Positions 1 through 12,500 of a stretch of DNA of 64,000 nt are shown piece by piece (within the stretch, counting starts at the first letter, position 1; every line of letters begins with the position of its first letter). The stretch covers positions 41,168,949 through 41,232,948 of the forward strand of contig ML677335.1 of NCBI GenBank assembly GCA_007922305.1, in the 5' to 3' direction. The notes under the pieces are model-generated. The model was not told the DNA's origin. It worked only from the letters and a program-made list of their open reading frames with translations, and searched no databases. The stretch is from Dermatemys mawii. Its lineage: Eukaryota; Chordata; Testudines; Dermatemydidae. The position numbers and the translations under genes are program-made.

Positions 1-224
1 ATCTTGTGTCAATGGGCCTATGTCTCAAGCTTTAAGTGATATGACATGACAATATAAAACTCCACATTAACTGCCATAAATTAACCCAGTTAATTTCTTT
101 GGGCTACTTTCCATGGACATGTCCTAAATGAATTTTTAAGCATGCTAAGGAAGCTAAAGGCTGAGGACTAAGCTGTGTAACTATCTCCACCTCCAACAGC
201 AAAGGACTTGCCTAAAGGATCAGA

Positions 225-690
225 ACATACTCAAGATGAGTGTGATTCCAGAGGTATCCTATAACGATCAGTTCATGGTCCTATGCTATTTAATATTTTT
301 AACCAATGACCTGGAAGAAGAGATAATAGTTATTGGTAAAGTTTGCAGATGACACAAAAAGCAGGTGAGTGATAAATCATGAAGACAGGTCACCGATTCA
401 GAGCAATCTGGATCACTTGGTAAACTGGGAGCAAGCAAATAATATGCATACTAATATGCCTAAATGCAAAAATACATCTGAGAACAAAGACTGTAGGTCA
501 TATTTAAAAGGATAGGAGCACTATCCTGGAAAACAGTGACTAAAAGATTTTGGGGGTCCCAGTGGATAATCAGATGAACATGAGCTCCCAGTGACACTGT
601 GACCAAAAAGAGCTAAATGAAATCATGGAGTGAGTGAATAAACCAGATGATTTTGAAGAGTAGAAGAAAGGTTATTTGGCCTTTGGTCTC
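225..690 (+). mobile_element. CR1 LINE fragment, ORF2 C-terminal reverse-transcriptase part
   Basis: This is a truncated, decayed copy of a CR1-clade non-LTR retrotransposon on the plus strand. In broken frames it reads as the CR1 series 'gp-LFNIF-NDLE', 'KFADDTK', 'DLD-LVNWxQANN' and 'DLGVxVDNQLNMSSQ'. The F-ADD part is the RT catalytic motif region. Stops and frameshifts show that it is dead. Both ends are lost: there is no 3' terminal repeat on the right and the 5' part is absent, typical of 5'-truncated LINE copies that later eroded. The element type is clear; the exact ends are approximate. Bases 1-224 to its left show nothing recognisable. Confidence 0.85.
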
Positions 691-2699
691 ACTCAGTAGT
701 CATCAGGCACCTTAGGTTAACTTGCTGTTCAATCTCCATTGTCCACAGGGATTTTAATTGCAACCTAAATGCCTCCCAATGGATTCCCCACTTACATTTT
801 CAGATGACATACAGAGACAATGACAACTCTCAGAACAATCTTCCTAGTGGCTATATTGTTGGTGCATCATATTGGGAGACTTACATGATGCAACCTGAAG
901 GTACCTGCACCTTCTGTCCCTGTCCAGAAATAGAAGATCAGTGCTATGTTTCCTCTACTTGAGAGGCCATCCGTCCTCCTCTATGCCAAGAAGTGAATAA
1001 AACAGTTCCGGATTCAAAAGGGCCTTTCAAATTTAGTTCAAGAGAAATTGAGAAAAGTCCAAATTACTTTTACGTAGCACATATTAAAGGGTATAAGCAG
1101 CTTTGAAAGGAACATGGTCCAGTATTTGAAGAAGACATGCGTTTAGTCAAAGAACAAGAAGCTTCTGCTGGAATTAAAGGCTAATCTACAAAAGTAATAT
1201 CCTGGGGAGTAGGTATATAGTGAAAATTACAAACTATGTTATGCATTACAGACTGATTCTGGCTGAATGAGTTGATTCCACCTTTCACTAAAAGGTTACC
1301 ATAAACTACCATTCTTAGATAGTCCTGCCTACATATATTGGTGATGAGTACTGTTTTTGGAGTCCCACTGTTCTGAGCTACTTTAAGAAAATGCAGGAAA
1401 AAAGCTTTTTCTTACCCATTATTTTGGTTTATAGTCTCCCTATAGTAGTTCAGACATGCAAACTGGTGAGTAAATTGTTAAATTAACTGTTCATTTTATT
1501 AGGTCTTGGAAACTTAATGGCTCAGGAGGTTAGTAACAAGATGTATCAAATCCTTCATCTCTATGGTACATCACCAGTTCAAATTCAGACCAAAATTGAT
1601 GTGACTTCAAGTCCTCACCACAAGAGCTGTGCTTGGCAGGCATATATGTGTATATATGATTATCTGTATATGATGTGAGCTAGCTGGCTTAGCTAGCTTT
1701 TCTCCTGTGAGAACTAGTGGATCTTATTTTAATTCTTAGCAGGCAACATTTTCATACACACACACACACAGACACACTCCTACAAATAGGCAGTTCAAGA
1801 GGACTCAGATTTTGTGGGCACCACGGACTACCATATATCCATAGGCTGCCTCTGAGTAAGAGCTGAATTACATTCACAGGGCTTTCAGAAGTTTGTATTC
1901 TTAAAGCCCACATTGCATCTGTTCTTTAGAGAGAAAGAGAGAGTGCTCAGTATTGTCAACCCAGGGCCTTTTACGCAAGCACTACTCTATCTAATACTAG
2001 CTAAATTTACATCTCAAATTAATGTAACACAATTACTGCTTCATTAACTAAACAGGAGAATGATAGATGGTTAGTCCATTTGTTTGGGTTGGTATTGGAA
2101 TCTTGTTCCTTTTTTTTTTGGTGGAAACACACACAATTACCAGGAACACAGTTAAACCTGATCGTTTCCATATATGCAAAAATACTTGCATAATATATTT
2201 TTTCTCTAACAAAATATTACCATAAATTGTACCTCTGATTACAGATATACTTTTCTCGTTAAAGTATGTCTAGTAAGAGTCTGAATTTGTACATTGTAAA
2301 CTTTTCAGAAATTAGGCTGCAACGCCATGAATGTTCACATCTATTAGAAATGTAGGTTGCAAGTTGTACATGTTCCTTTCTCTCCCTCTCTCTAGACAGA
2401 CTAAAGGTCTTTCATTTTGGTTTTGTTTGTTTCTTTAAGGAAGGTTTTATTCCACGTTGTTACTATTCAAGAGACAGTGAAGAGTATGTATTTGTCACTG
2501 TTGCACCGATCTCCCACAATTGTTATTTTCTTCCTTAACCACCACAGAGACACAAGTTTTAAAAACGCCTCGGAGAGGAGGGGCAAAATGTACCAAATCT
2601 TCACATCTTGCTGATGTCCCAAGATTACAAGGTGTCCAAGTCCAGTCATCTACAGCATTATTCAAAAATTTAACATAAAAATGTAGAGTGAATAACACA
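691..2699. other. Unassigned non-coding stretch
   Basis: No gene or family-level repeat is recognised here. It holds a short (CA)n run near 1757-1773, a GA-rich run near 1930-1942 and a T run near 2109-2119. The open frames at 2417-2698 overlap one another on both strands and resemble no protein family, so I do not call them. Confidence 0.5.
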
Positions 2700-3480
2700 G
2701 CTATTACTCAGTGAATATGGATTACAATCAGCTGACCTGTGTTTGTGTCACCAGATAAGTGCTCACACACTGGTACAACCAACCAACTGAGCTCTTTTTC
2801 ACTTGGAGGAAAAATAATTCTGGCAGGCAGGCGAAAGAGTACTTACTATAAAGGGTTTTTTCTCCCCTCTTCTCCTCTCTCCCCTCCCCCAGCACCTTGC
2901 CCTGGACTGTGGAATAGAAAAACAATGGCTTTTCTGAAGCACCATGCAGACAAGGCAGCTCTGAAAAAAAATAATAGCCATGATTAATGACAACAGGCTA
3001 GAGGAGAGTTGGGACACAGCCGCCACATATATCATCCTTTCCCATCAGTCTCTGCTCCTCCTTGCCCCTCTTCCTAGTACCAGCAAGGCATTATAAAAAT
3101 GTCTTATCTGCTTTTGACTTTTTTTCTGAAATAGCAGCCCTGCCAGGAGAGAGAGAGCAAGAGAGAGAGACAGACAAAGAGGCGATGGGGTGAACAAGAA
3201 AATGGCATGTAAAATAACTAAGATATTCCAGGGGAAAATGTGCAGGCTGAAATCATTCAATATTTCAGCAACTTGACTCTTCACATGCTGAAGCCACATT
3301 TTCAAGGTCTTATCTGCCATATGGTTCCCTGTTTGGATGATTTATTAGGTGTAGAAAGCACACTGATAAATTTTACTGCATTTCCCTGAATAGGCAACCT
3401 ATGGTGTCAATAACAAAGCTCAGGCCGCTTTAATGAAAACTGTAAGCACCAAAGGGTAACCATTTATTTATGAGTCGCTA
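2700..3480. promoter_or_regulatory. Candidate conserved non-coding block (inference)
   Basis: This repeat-free stretch has the texture of vertebrate conserved enhancers. It mixes homeodomain-type TAAT/ATTA words, GATAA words (near 2752 and 3115) and CAGCTG/CANNTG E-boxes, with a CT-rich tract at about 2865-2890 and a GA-rich tract at about 3148-3175. No repeat or coding pattern explains it; the frames across it change strand and have no family resemblance. The call is an inference from composition only. Cross-species alignment would decide. Confidence 0.25.
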
Positions 3481-3748
3481 TAGTATTACTAGGACAAAAT
3501 TTATCTTCCCTTCTCACGCACTCTACAGAAACTAAATCTGGTCAAAGAAATGGAGATCACATCCATATGTCAGTGACTTACTAACATCTCTCCTGCATGG
3601 GCTAGTGCTTATTTCTGAACAAACAAATTGCTTTGTTCAAATGACTAATTTTTATTTAAAGAATTTTTTAAAACAAATTCAATAACTTTAGTATAGTGTG
3701 GCAATCCATACCTATGCAAATGAGGACAAAGAGAAAATTAAGGTGAAG

Positions 3749-3983
3749 TTGTTCTGTTACAAAGAGTCCCATGGCACCTTAAAGACTGACTAAAGTTTTA
3801 GAGCATAAGCTTTCGTGGGCTAATACCCACTTTGTCGGCATGCATCCAACGAAGTGGGTATTAGCCCACGAAAGCTTATGCTCTAATACTTTAGTTAGTC
3901 TTTAAGGTGCCACAGGACTCCCTGTCACTTCTGCTATTCCAGACTAACATGGCTACCCCGCCTCTGATTCTTATTCTGTTACA
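3749..3983. mobile_element. PLE-derived fold-back unit A with target-site duplication
   Basis: This short non-autonomous unit comes from a Penelope-like element. The left arm is a reverse-complement copy of the right arm: 'gagcataagctttcgtgggc' in the left arm is mirrored by 'gcccacgaaagcttatgctc' in the right arm. Beyond the arms the outer sequence includes the characteristic 'aaggtgccacaggactcc' and 'cagactaacatggctacc'. The unit is flanked by a 13-bp duplication with one mismatch (3749-3761 and 3971-3983, shared core TTCTGTTACA), which supports insertion as a unit. It has no coding capacity. Each arm carries a hammerhead-like core, annotated separately. Confidence 0.8.
3803..3883. ncRNA. 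Pair of degenerate hammerhead-ribozyme-like cores, head to head
   Basis: On the plus strand the parts are: box CCAACGA (3846-3852, canonical CUGANGA), one extra A, stem II GTGGG/CCCAC (3854-3858 with 3865-3869), GAAA (3870-3873), a tiny stem III GC-TTAT-GC (3874-3881), then TC, the expected cleavage position. On the minus strand the same order is read from 3837 to 3803 with box CCGACAA. Minimal hammerheads with very short stem III are known in the terminal repeats of Penelope-like elements. Here both boxes have lost core bases (U4 in both), so activity is unlikely. No convincing helix I is seen. Confidence 0.55.
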
Positions 3984-5610
3984 TAGACCTAATTCTTTGT
4001 TAATTTTCTAAATATTTAAAGAAAAAAAAAGTTCTCAAAAAGACAATCATGTTAGTTGTTTGAGATTTAGTAGTAGATGAGTGGATTGTCAAAATCACTT
4101 GAGAGAGTCTGGAAAAGAGCCATAAACAAATGACGGCTTGTAAAAAAGGTCTGATGCAAAAGCACTGTTGACTGTTCCATCAAAGGTTTCAGAAAGATTC
4201 ATGGGCTGACACTTCGGCCTTAATTCAACAACCATAAAACTCTTAAAATATCTGTGTATGTTTCTGTACATGGATTTCTTTGTGGCCTTCACATTTGGTT
4301 TAAAAGGAATGTTTATCAGTTGATTTCCCAATTCATATGCTGAACTTCACTTACGTATTTTGCTCATAATTCAAAGAGACTTTACAGAATTTTTTAAACC
4401 ATTTTTTCAGTTGCCATTGTCGTAACCATCATTTGGAAGGCAAACTGAAGTCCTTTGTTATTCCTCCTGCATGTGAACTGGTTTGCTACTTTGGGCTGAC
4501 CAAGAGTAGCACGACTACTGGAATTTTTTTCCTTCCTCTTTCTACTGCCCAAACTTTCCTTCCTTCTACAATAAATAAGGAAGAAATAAAAATTAAATAA
4601 TGAGGTCTTTAGTACCAGAGAGTACAAATATTCATGTGTATGTAGGTGTTTAAGTTTTGGGTCTTCTAATATCAAATATCCAGTTAAACAAAGCTTTACA
4701 GAAGTACTATCATTTGCATTAAATTTCAGTTCTACCACCACCTTCAGTGAAAGAACGGTAAGACCAAAGACTAAAATGCCAGATGTTCAAAAGGTCATTG
4801 GAGCTGCTAAGCACTTGTGAAAACCTTGCTACTTCACCCTGCCTAAATGAGAACTGCTAGATGGCAGACTCTCGACAAACCTGGCCCTGGAAGTCCACCT
4901 TTTAACTCAAATCCATAACATATTATTGGTACACGTGTGTCCATTTTATTGTAACTATAAACCTGAGCACAGCAGCACCACTGAATAGTTCTAGTTATAA
5001 GTGACACACTGCCTGGCAAAACTCCAAATGAACTCAGAATATTAGTTCTTGGGGCATGCATTAGAAATGTGTTCAAAGGGGTAGGGAGATTTGATTTTGT
5101 TTAAAAAAAGCCTCCTACACTAGTTTTTAACCTTTGGTTAGCTTAGCCTCAAAGTGGCTTTCCTTACAAGTGACGTGTCTGTCATGGTCTCATGCTGGCC
5201 CTTTACATCTGTCTGTTTACATCACAGGCAACACCTGGTTATCCCCATTTGGATAGATTGAACCCTAAAATGACTGGTGTGCTTCAAGTCAAATGTCGAA
5301 AAGAAAAAAAAATATCAGGTAACTAATAACCAATATTTTCTGCATTACAAAACACACACTCTCTTGCTAGCAAGAGACTAGCAGCTTTAAAAAACAAAAA
5401 ATATAAAATTGCTATACTGATTTTTCTTATTCCACAACTATGTGGTGAGACTAAATCCATGCATGTTTGTTAAGCACTTTGAAATCCCAGGTGGAAGCTA
5501 TATCTGCAAAGTGTATAATATATATATATATTAAAATGAGGGTACCCTTCCTTTATGTCAGTTTAAATAAAATCCATATTACATAATGTTATACAAGGAT
5601 GTTTTGTCGT
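3984..5610. other. Unassigned non-coding stretch
   Basis: I see no gene and no recognisable repeat. A short (TA)n run lies near 5516-5532. The 115-codon minus frame at 4394-4741 is of low-complexity composition (Lys/Arg/Ser-rich stretch) and matches no family I recognise, so it is not called. Confidence 0.5.
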
Positions 5611-5611
5611 C

Positions 5612-5886
5612 GTACAGGGTACGTCTTCACTACCGTGGGTAGCCGTCGATCTTTTAGCGATCGATTTCTCGCGTCTTGTAAAGACACGAGAAATAGACTG
5701 CGAGCACTGCCCCCGTTGACTCCGTAACTCCAGCTTGACCGGAGGCGTAAGCTGGAGTCAACGCGGGAGCGCGCCATGAGGACGGCAAGTAAATCAGCTG
5801 CAGATACGCAGACTTCAGCTACGTGATTTACGTAGCTGAAGTTGTGTATCTGCAGTCGATTCCCCCTCTAGTGAAGACCGGCCCGC
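5612..5886. mobile_element. CpG-rich foldback MITE (PIF/Harbinger-like group)
   Basis: The inverted ends share GTCTTCACTA (plus strand near 5623-5632, inverted copy near 5868-5877), the end motif of a MITE family common in turtle genomes. It is far richer in CpG than its surroundings, with several CGATCGAT-like words. The right half contains a strong hairpin: CTGCAGATACGCAGACTTCA at about 5799-5818 pairs with the stretch at about 5831-5855. It carries no coding sequence. Mobilisation by a trans-acting transposase is inferred, and the superfamily call is tentative because I cannot fix a clean target duplication. Confidence 0.7.
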
Positions 5887-6889
5887 AGAAAAAGGGGCCT
5901 GATCCTATCCTCATATTAGCATAAATGAGGAACTTTATGGTGAATGGAGATCTACCCATTAAGAAGGTTCTGGAAAGCACACAATTGGATGTAATGTTCT
6001 GGGAGGGTTTAATCACTGGATAGTAGTAATGAGCCACAACTTCACAGTGAGACACCTCAGACATGCTGTGAACAACTAAGTCATGCTCATTCACATGTTG
6101 CCCATTTGAGAAGAGATAAGTTGTTTGTGCATGCACATGTTTGTTTCCTGCATAGATCGTTCCTTAAATGTGACTGCTTCCCATTTTCTCCATCCAGCAT
6201 ATGTCTCCTTAGAATTACAGGAACTGATTTATGGAGCAGATTTATTTGTGAATGACATAACCTTCTGTCATAGCCTTTTAATAAGTCAGTTTTATGGACT
6301 AAGAAATGAATGGACTGCAACAATTTAAATCAACAATCATTTTTATTTGCTTTTCCACTGCCAATACTCCAAATTTTCCCCTTGATGGGGAAAATGCATG
6401 TCAAACTATTTTTAGACAATAAATGCAAGGTATGCAATACACGGGTTACAAACAACATCCATAGTGCATTAGAAGAAACATCACACACTGAAGTACAGAT
6501 TTTGTTCTGGTATTGTTTTCTTAAACCTACACCAAACCACACAACCAATCCATTACTTTTTATTATCGAGCCAAGGTTGTTACTTCATAGTTAAAAGATC
6601 CGATTCCTAACCAACAAAGTTTTTAAAGAAAACTTTAGCCTACACAGCTTTTATACTGCCTTCTCCCCCACTGAAAGCGGGAGAGCGCCAACCTATGAAT
6701 GAACTCTATTAGGCAGCTTCCTAGGGCTCAGGAAGCAACACTTGCCAGTTTCCAGCAGCCAATCTTCTCTTCCCAGATGAATTATCAACTCTCACGATGT
6801 AGCTGCCACTGCACACCTAACTTGGGTCCTACACATTGCACCATGAACTATGCAGCATCACGTGAGAAATTTGGGTACTCTTTACCAAG
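5887..6889. other. Unassigned non-coding stretch
   Basis: Nothing is recognised. Overlapping short frames at 6087-6594 occur on both strands and look like chance openings. Confidence 0.5.
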
Positions 6890-7085
6890 CTGATGCCAAG
6901 GATCTGCCCTTTGTACTTTGATCTCCTTCATTTGCTTAATGTACCTAGTAAGTCTCTTATCGTACACTCAAGATGCAAGCATTTCAGACCAGGGACTGTC
7001 TTCTTGTTATGCATTTGTGTAGCACCCAGCACAAAAGGCCACAGACCTATTACCCCTATTTGTATCGTGCTAATATACCCCTAAT
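6890..7085 (+). repeat. L2-like LINE 3' tail
   Basis: The segment contains 'accagggactgtcttcttg' followed by 'gtgtagcacccagcacaaa'. This matches the conserved tail of ancient L2-type LINEs and related amniote repeats (pattern 'gcagggactgtctt...tgtttgtacagcrcctagcacaatgg'). The sense strand is plus. No ORF2 remains and the copy is an old, diverged, 5'-truncated fragment. Ends are approximate. Confidence 0.65.
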
Positions 7086-8524
7086 CTTCTCCCAATACTT
7101 CTACATGTGGGTGCTCAATCTTTTAGAAAATAAAACCACATCCTTAGGTGCCTACTGTGATGTTAGCAGACCAGGTGCCAGTTCATGCCAAAGCCCCAAG
7201 TCAATTCACTTGTCTATTGGCATAGATCAAAGTAATTGTAAAAAGTATACCAGTGTAATTTGATATTTAAACTTAATGAAAATTAATGAGATGTTACATG
7301 CATTGTTTTCACTTATCTGTATCCGGTTATAATGGAGTAGCAAACATTTACAGTGTGTATATCTCTGCAGTTAAATAACCCATCAAATGAAAAAACAGCC
7401 TTGTGGAATGCAAAGAACTTTAACAGAAAGGTGCTAATTTCAAAGAAAGTGATCATTGTGTGTGATGATCAGAGGTCAAAGACTCTAAATGCATTCTTCA
7501 CTCTCCATCATTAAAGGAAAAGCCCATACGGGTAGTGACCCTGTCAGCTTGTTTTTTCTGAGACAAGGCTGTAAGTATGGATTCAAAGAAAGATCTTGCA
7601 TTTCTGGACTGTTTGGATTCTAACAGTGCAGAATAGCTGAACAAGACGACAGAGATCCCCAGAGTTAGTTATTCTAGGTAGCCCTCAGAGCCTTTCTGAG
7701 CAACTGGCAAATTGCTACATCTACCACTATTTGAAATTATAGATTGTGACTCACCTGTACATGTATCTAACCTTTCAATAGCTCTCACTTCCTTTTCTTA
7801 GCTAATATACCTTTAGCTACCGCATCACAATGTTTTTGGAGACAGGGGTTTGAACAAGGCCAACTACTATTTTTTTCTCTCAGTGTATTCAAACATATAT
7901 GAGAGAATTGAAGATGACAAAGCAACTATATGCTGGCTTCTAATGATATCAGAGACCATTTAGGTTTTTCTGAATAACCTGTAAACTGTTGGTCCTGCAC
8001 AGTATAAGTCCACCTGGAAACCTGTAGTTATATATTTGGACCTTTAAAATAGAAGGGTAATTCTATGGGGAAGATTTCTGTCTTTCAAATAACCACCTTG
8101 TGTTTCTTTTTCTGCTTTCAGTGTCCACTTAATACACAAATTCTTGAAATAATTTAGCCTATTACTATCCTTGAAATTCTACAAAAAAAGTTTAAAAAAA
8201 TTTATTGTTATGAAAGCATTTCCAACTTTCTAAAAAAAAAGACTAAGAAGATTCAGGATAGAAAAGTGTATTTCACTCTTTTTATGAGACTGTTCTTGAG
8301 AGCTAAGCAATTTGTTGTAAGAGCATAAAAATATTGAGAATTGAGAAAGTTATTCATTCCATAAAGCCCTGTCCCTCTCAATTCATTTCTCCAACTATAG
8401 CCCTCGAGCGCTTCATAAACGACCCACAAGGCAGAATGTGAACAGCTTTGTCCAGTAGGCTATTTCAAACATATTGAAGGTGTTTATGATGAGTACTTAG
8501 GATTTCAGTTATATAGCAACCAAG
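7086..8524. other. Unassigned non-coding stretch
   Basis: I see no gene, RNA gene or identifiable repeat. Composition is AT-rich with short A and T runs. Confidence 0.5.
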
Positions 8525-8532
8525 CTCTATAC

Positions 8533-8739
8533 CAGGCCTGCACAACTCGGAAAGCAGCGAGGACCATATTACTGCAAAAAAACCAGCTGTGGACCAAAAA
8601 GCCCCGCCTTCACCCCACCCTCATCGGCTTCCCCCCACCCCACCGCTTGGCTTGCCCACCCCTACTCACCTCCCGCAGGCCACACAGTGAGCCTATGCGG
8701 GCCACATGTGGCCCCCGGGCCACATGTTGTGCAGGCCTG
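8533..8739. mobile_element. hAT non-autonomous transposon with perfect 8-bp target duplication
   Basis: This 207-bp element has perfect 14-bp terminal inverted repeats, CAGGCCTGCACAAC (8533-8546) and its complement (8726-8739). It is bounded by an exact 8-bp target duplication CTCTATAC (8525-8532 and 8740-8747). The CAGG...CCTG ends and 8-bp duplication define the hAT superfamily. The duplication fits nnnTAnnn, the Buster-group preference. The interior is C-rich ('cccaccccaccgcttgg') with no reading frame. Intact ends and a perfect duplication suggest a relatively young insertion. Confidence 0.92.
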
Positions 8740-8747
8740 CTCTATAC

Positions 8748-9442
8748 AAAAGAAAGCCTTATATCATAGGGCTTAATAGCAAAAGTTCATATAGCTGAAG
8801 ATCATACAACTCCACATAAAAGTCAAGTTGAGTGTAAGGTCTTCAACAAGTCATTTTAAAAAAATAGGAAAGTACTTTGGGTTAAGAATTTAATGCAAAT
8901 TTCATTTCCAGATTTTAGCTGAAACTAAACTGTTTTTTCAATAATTTAAGTATGAAATAGTATATACTGGGAGCACATTCCTATTGATTTAAATTTCTCA
9001 TATGAAAACTCAAGCATGTGTTGACTTAACAGGACAATAACTTTATCCTGGACTGAATAACTCAGAGTCCCAAGTGTTTATACCAGATACAGTTTGGAAC
9101 AGCAGAGTTTTCATTCCAGGCTATGGTTATTACCAAGCTAATAGGGAGTACACCTAAATTATTACTGTGCTGAAAAAAATAAATAGTCACATTAACAGGA
9201 AGAACATTTTAAACTAAAATCTGGCAAGTGGAAAACTTAAAAAAATTAAAATCAAACCCCTCTTCTTGGTTTTGTATGACTATTTCTTTTCCTTACTCTC
9301 TCACCTCTTTTTTCCACATTTCTTTGCTTCAAAACTAAATAGAAGATAAATTATTATAGAGGAAAAGCATTTCACAAGCTGTCCGTTCTGGTGGTCCTCT
9401 CTTCTCAGTCTTGCTTCTTGCTCTTGTCATATGTTGCCATGA
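8748..9442. other. Unassigned non-coding stretch
   Basis: Nothing recognised; AT-rich with A runs near 9173 and 9239. Confidence 0.45.
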
Positions 9443-9450
9443 CCCTGCAA

Positions 9451-9565
9451 CAGGGGTGAAGGTAACTTAAAGGACTTACAGGTACTCTGGAGTGGGGCTC
9501 TGGTGGCAATTTAAAGTGCCCGCTGCTGGGAGCTCCAGGGACGTACCGGCTTACTTTCACCTCTG
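9451..9565. mobile_element. Small hAT MITE with 8-bp target duplication
   Basis: This 115-bp element starts CAGGGGTGAAGGTAA and ends TTACTTTCACCTCTG, imperfect inverted repeats. The flanks CCCTGCAA (9443-9450) and CCCTGCCA (9566-9573) match at 7 of 8 bases. It shares the internal words 'gcaatttaaag' and 'gtaccgg' with the larger element at 61636-62066, so both belong to one family. It is too short to encode anything. The open frames that cross it are chance products. Confidence 0.82.
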
Positions 9566-9573
9566 CCCTGCCA

Positions 9574-12500
9574 CTTCTAATCCTGGGATCCTGATTCTCA
9601 CATTCCACTCATCTTGTTTGTCCAAAATACTGAACCTACAAATCGTCTTCCTCACTTTCAGTTCTTCCCCTATCACTCTTCTTTTCGTTTCCCTGCACTG
9701 GCTTTTGGTCTCCTCCTCCATCAGACTCAAGCTCCTCTTACTGAGCTCCAATGCCCAACATAATTTATTCTCTTCCTGTATCTCATCTGTAGTCTACTCC
9801 TTTTCTTAGATGTATCCTCCCAACTCTGCCTTCTCAAAGGACCCTGCTACTCCTTTCTGCCAGTGATTCCATGGCTTTCTCATACTGCTCTTAATGCTTA
9901 GGTACCCCAGGCTTTATATTTACTTTCCTTCTTTGATCTCTTTCTAAAAATATCACATAGCTAGACATTTGATACTGGGGATCTACTTTAGCACCTGCCA
10001 CTCCTCTCCCCAGGCCCAATTTTCTCTCGATTAATTAACAAATTTCTGGACACAGCTGCTCACCCAAAAAAATATGTAATAGAGCCACCTCTATGTAGTG
10101 GAATAGTCTGAAATTGAAATTTGGGTGGGCCCCAACTTAGGGTGGATGGGCAACGTCCAATACGTGAAGTTCCTGCCTGCAGAGTTTCAAACAACAAAAA
10201 AAAACCACACAACCAACTATTAATAAAGTTTACTTAAACTTGGCATTGATGCAGTCTTGGATTTGGGTGGTCCCAGGCACCTACTAGATGGGTCAGCCTC
10301 ACCCTGCTTTGATAGCAAGCTAAAAGAGCAAACACAAAAAGTATATAACAAACATACTGTGTTTTTTATATTGTTATAACATCTCTCCTCTTTGTTGTCT
10401 GAATTTTACATAAAAACTCATTTGGATAGGGACAGGTCTAATTTTTTCTTGTAGAGAGATTACACAGAGACATGCTATAGATGTGTAATAATAATCACAA
10501 TTAATTGGGAGAGGGCTAGAATACTCCTGATTAAACACAACTATAGGACCATTATTCTGTGAGCAGAAGCCTGCTGACATGTAGGCAAGGAAATTAGAGA
10601 GAAGGACTGCTTTTTTAAAAAACAACATCTCACCTCCCCAAAAACGAAATCCCATTTCCTACCCAGTAGTTTCCCAGTTCCATTTTCTTCACTTTCTGTG
10701 TCTCTGTGTACAGAGACTATTTATTCCTGTATGTATTTTGAAGTTTTTCTCCTGCTACTTGAACGGAATATAAAGCAGAGTTTGTGTGTTTTTGGAATAC
10801 AGTGTAAAAATCTGAGTGTAAGGAGGAGTGAGGAATTATATTAGCTGTGAAATGGTGCTACATTTTGGGGGCTTTTAATGACCGTAATGTGGTCACTATT
10901 GGTTTTTCCTTACATCTTTAAACATTTTTTTGAAAAAAACCTAGCAGCTGAAGTACTTTTGTTCTGTTTATTCTAAACAGGGTTTGGTTGTGCACTTTAT
11001 AGCAATATATTTCATGTTAAGACTGGAAAATTATATATAAAACACATTTTCCCCAGTTGGCCAAATTCCAATGTTTCTGCTAGGCAGAGAGGCAGGTTCA
11101 GAAGGGGAGAGAGAACAGGAGAACTTAGCTAAGACCTGAGAGTTGGGGCTGCAAAGAGAACTGTAAGGGATGGAGTCCCATAAAGGCTTATATCAATGTT
11201 TCCAAAATGGTGGATCCCATCCATCAGAGAGAAAGAGCGCGAGCTGGGATAACAGCATGAGGAACACGATCTGGGCAGCAGCAGTCAGAGACAGACAGTG
11301 GGGAGGCAAAGGAATGGAGCACTGAGGAAGGGAGGGAGAAAATGAGGGGCCCCCACATTAAACAGTGCTCCAGAACTGAGTACAGAACCCTGTACAGCTC
11401 CTAACAGGCAATGTATCATCTTTGAAGGTTCTCTCCTAATGAAGCTTAAAAAAAAAAAAAAAAAAAAAAAAACCCACACAACTGTAATGACATAGGAACC
11501 TAAATGCCATTGTCTGGGTCTAAGTGCTTAACTCCCTTTTGAAAATAAAACAAAGTTCATAGGTAGATTAAACTTTGCAACACTGAGCTAAGCAATGCCT
11601 ATCTACCCTTTCAAAAAACTGGCCAAGAGATTACTTTAAGAATCAACATTGGCTTAATTATGTTGTCATTGAGTTCTTTACAATATATTCATGGAGAAAA
11701 GTGACAAACAGATTTCCAGCCCTTGATATTGCATACCTCTTCACCAATGAAAGTACTGCTAATTAAAAGACGTAAACCTTTGAAAAAAAAAAAAATCTAA
11801 AATGCAAGCTTGTCATCAGATCTGAGAGATTATACTGACTGAGCTGTAGGAAGAATATACCACAAAAGAGATTCTGGATGGAGAACCTCTAGAGCAAATG
11901 CTCCAGAGCCTGAAACCCAATTAGATTCCGCAGGTGCTTAAGTGTTTGGGGGATTTTCAGGTAAAATAGGCAGGTTTACAACCCCCGCCCCCATGGCAAC
12001 TCCAGTAAAGTCAGCTGAATTGTATAGGAATATATGTTGACCCACTCTCACCAAAGATAACTGAGCAGAATGCAGCCCCATTTAAAGAGAAGACTGATTC
12101 AATAGTCATTATTGTGAGAGCATGCCAGTGGTCCTGGGTGCTCCCCATGTTTTCCTGTCAGCAGAACAACAGACCGGATGACTTCCTGTGCTTGTCAGGC
12201 TTAAAGCCCCAGCACAGCACAGAACCCAGGCACTCTCCATTCACAATAGACTTCCTGGCTGGGGGGCAGCACAGCTTACATTGTACACTGGTCACTCAGA
12301 ACAGTATTGTGCCCAGTGTCGGCTGAAGAGAAGCAACTCAGCAGCTGGCAGAAGAAAGGGAGACTTGCAGAGAACATGGAGCCTGAAAGTAAATTCTTTG
12401 ATGTAAGAGCAGTTTCTACTGAGCCTCTAAGGAGAAGAATTTAAGAGATTAAGTTAGGTACTAAATCATCAGACCACGAAAAAAGTCACAAGCAGCATTT

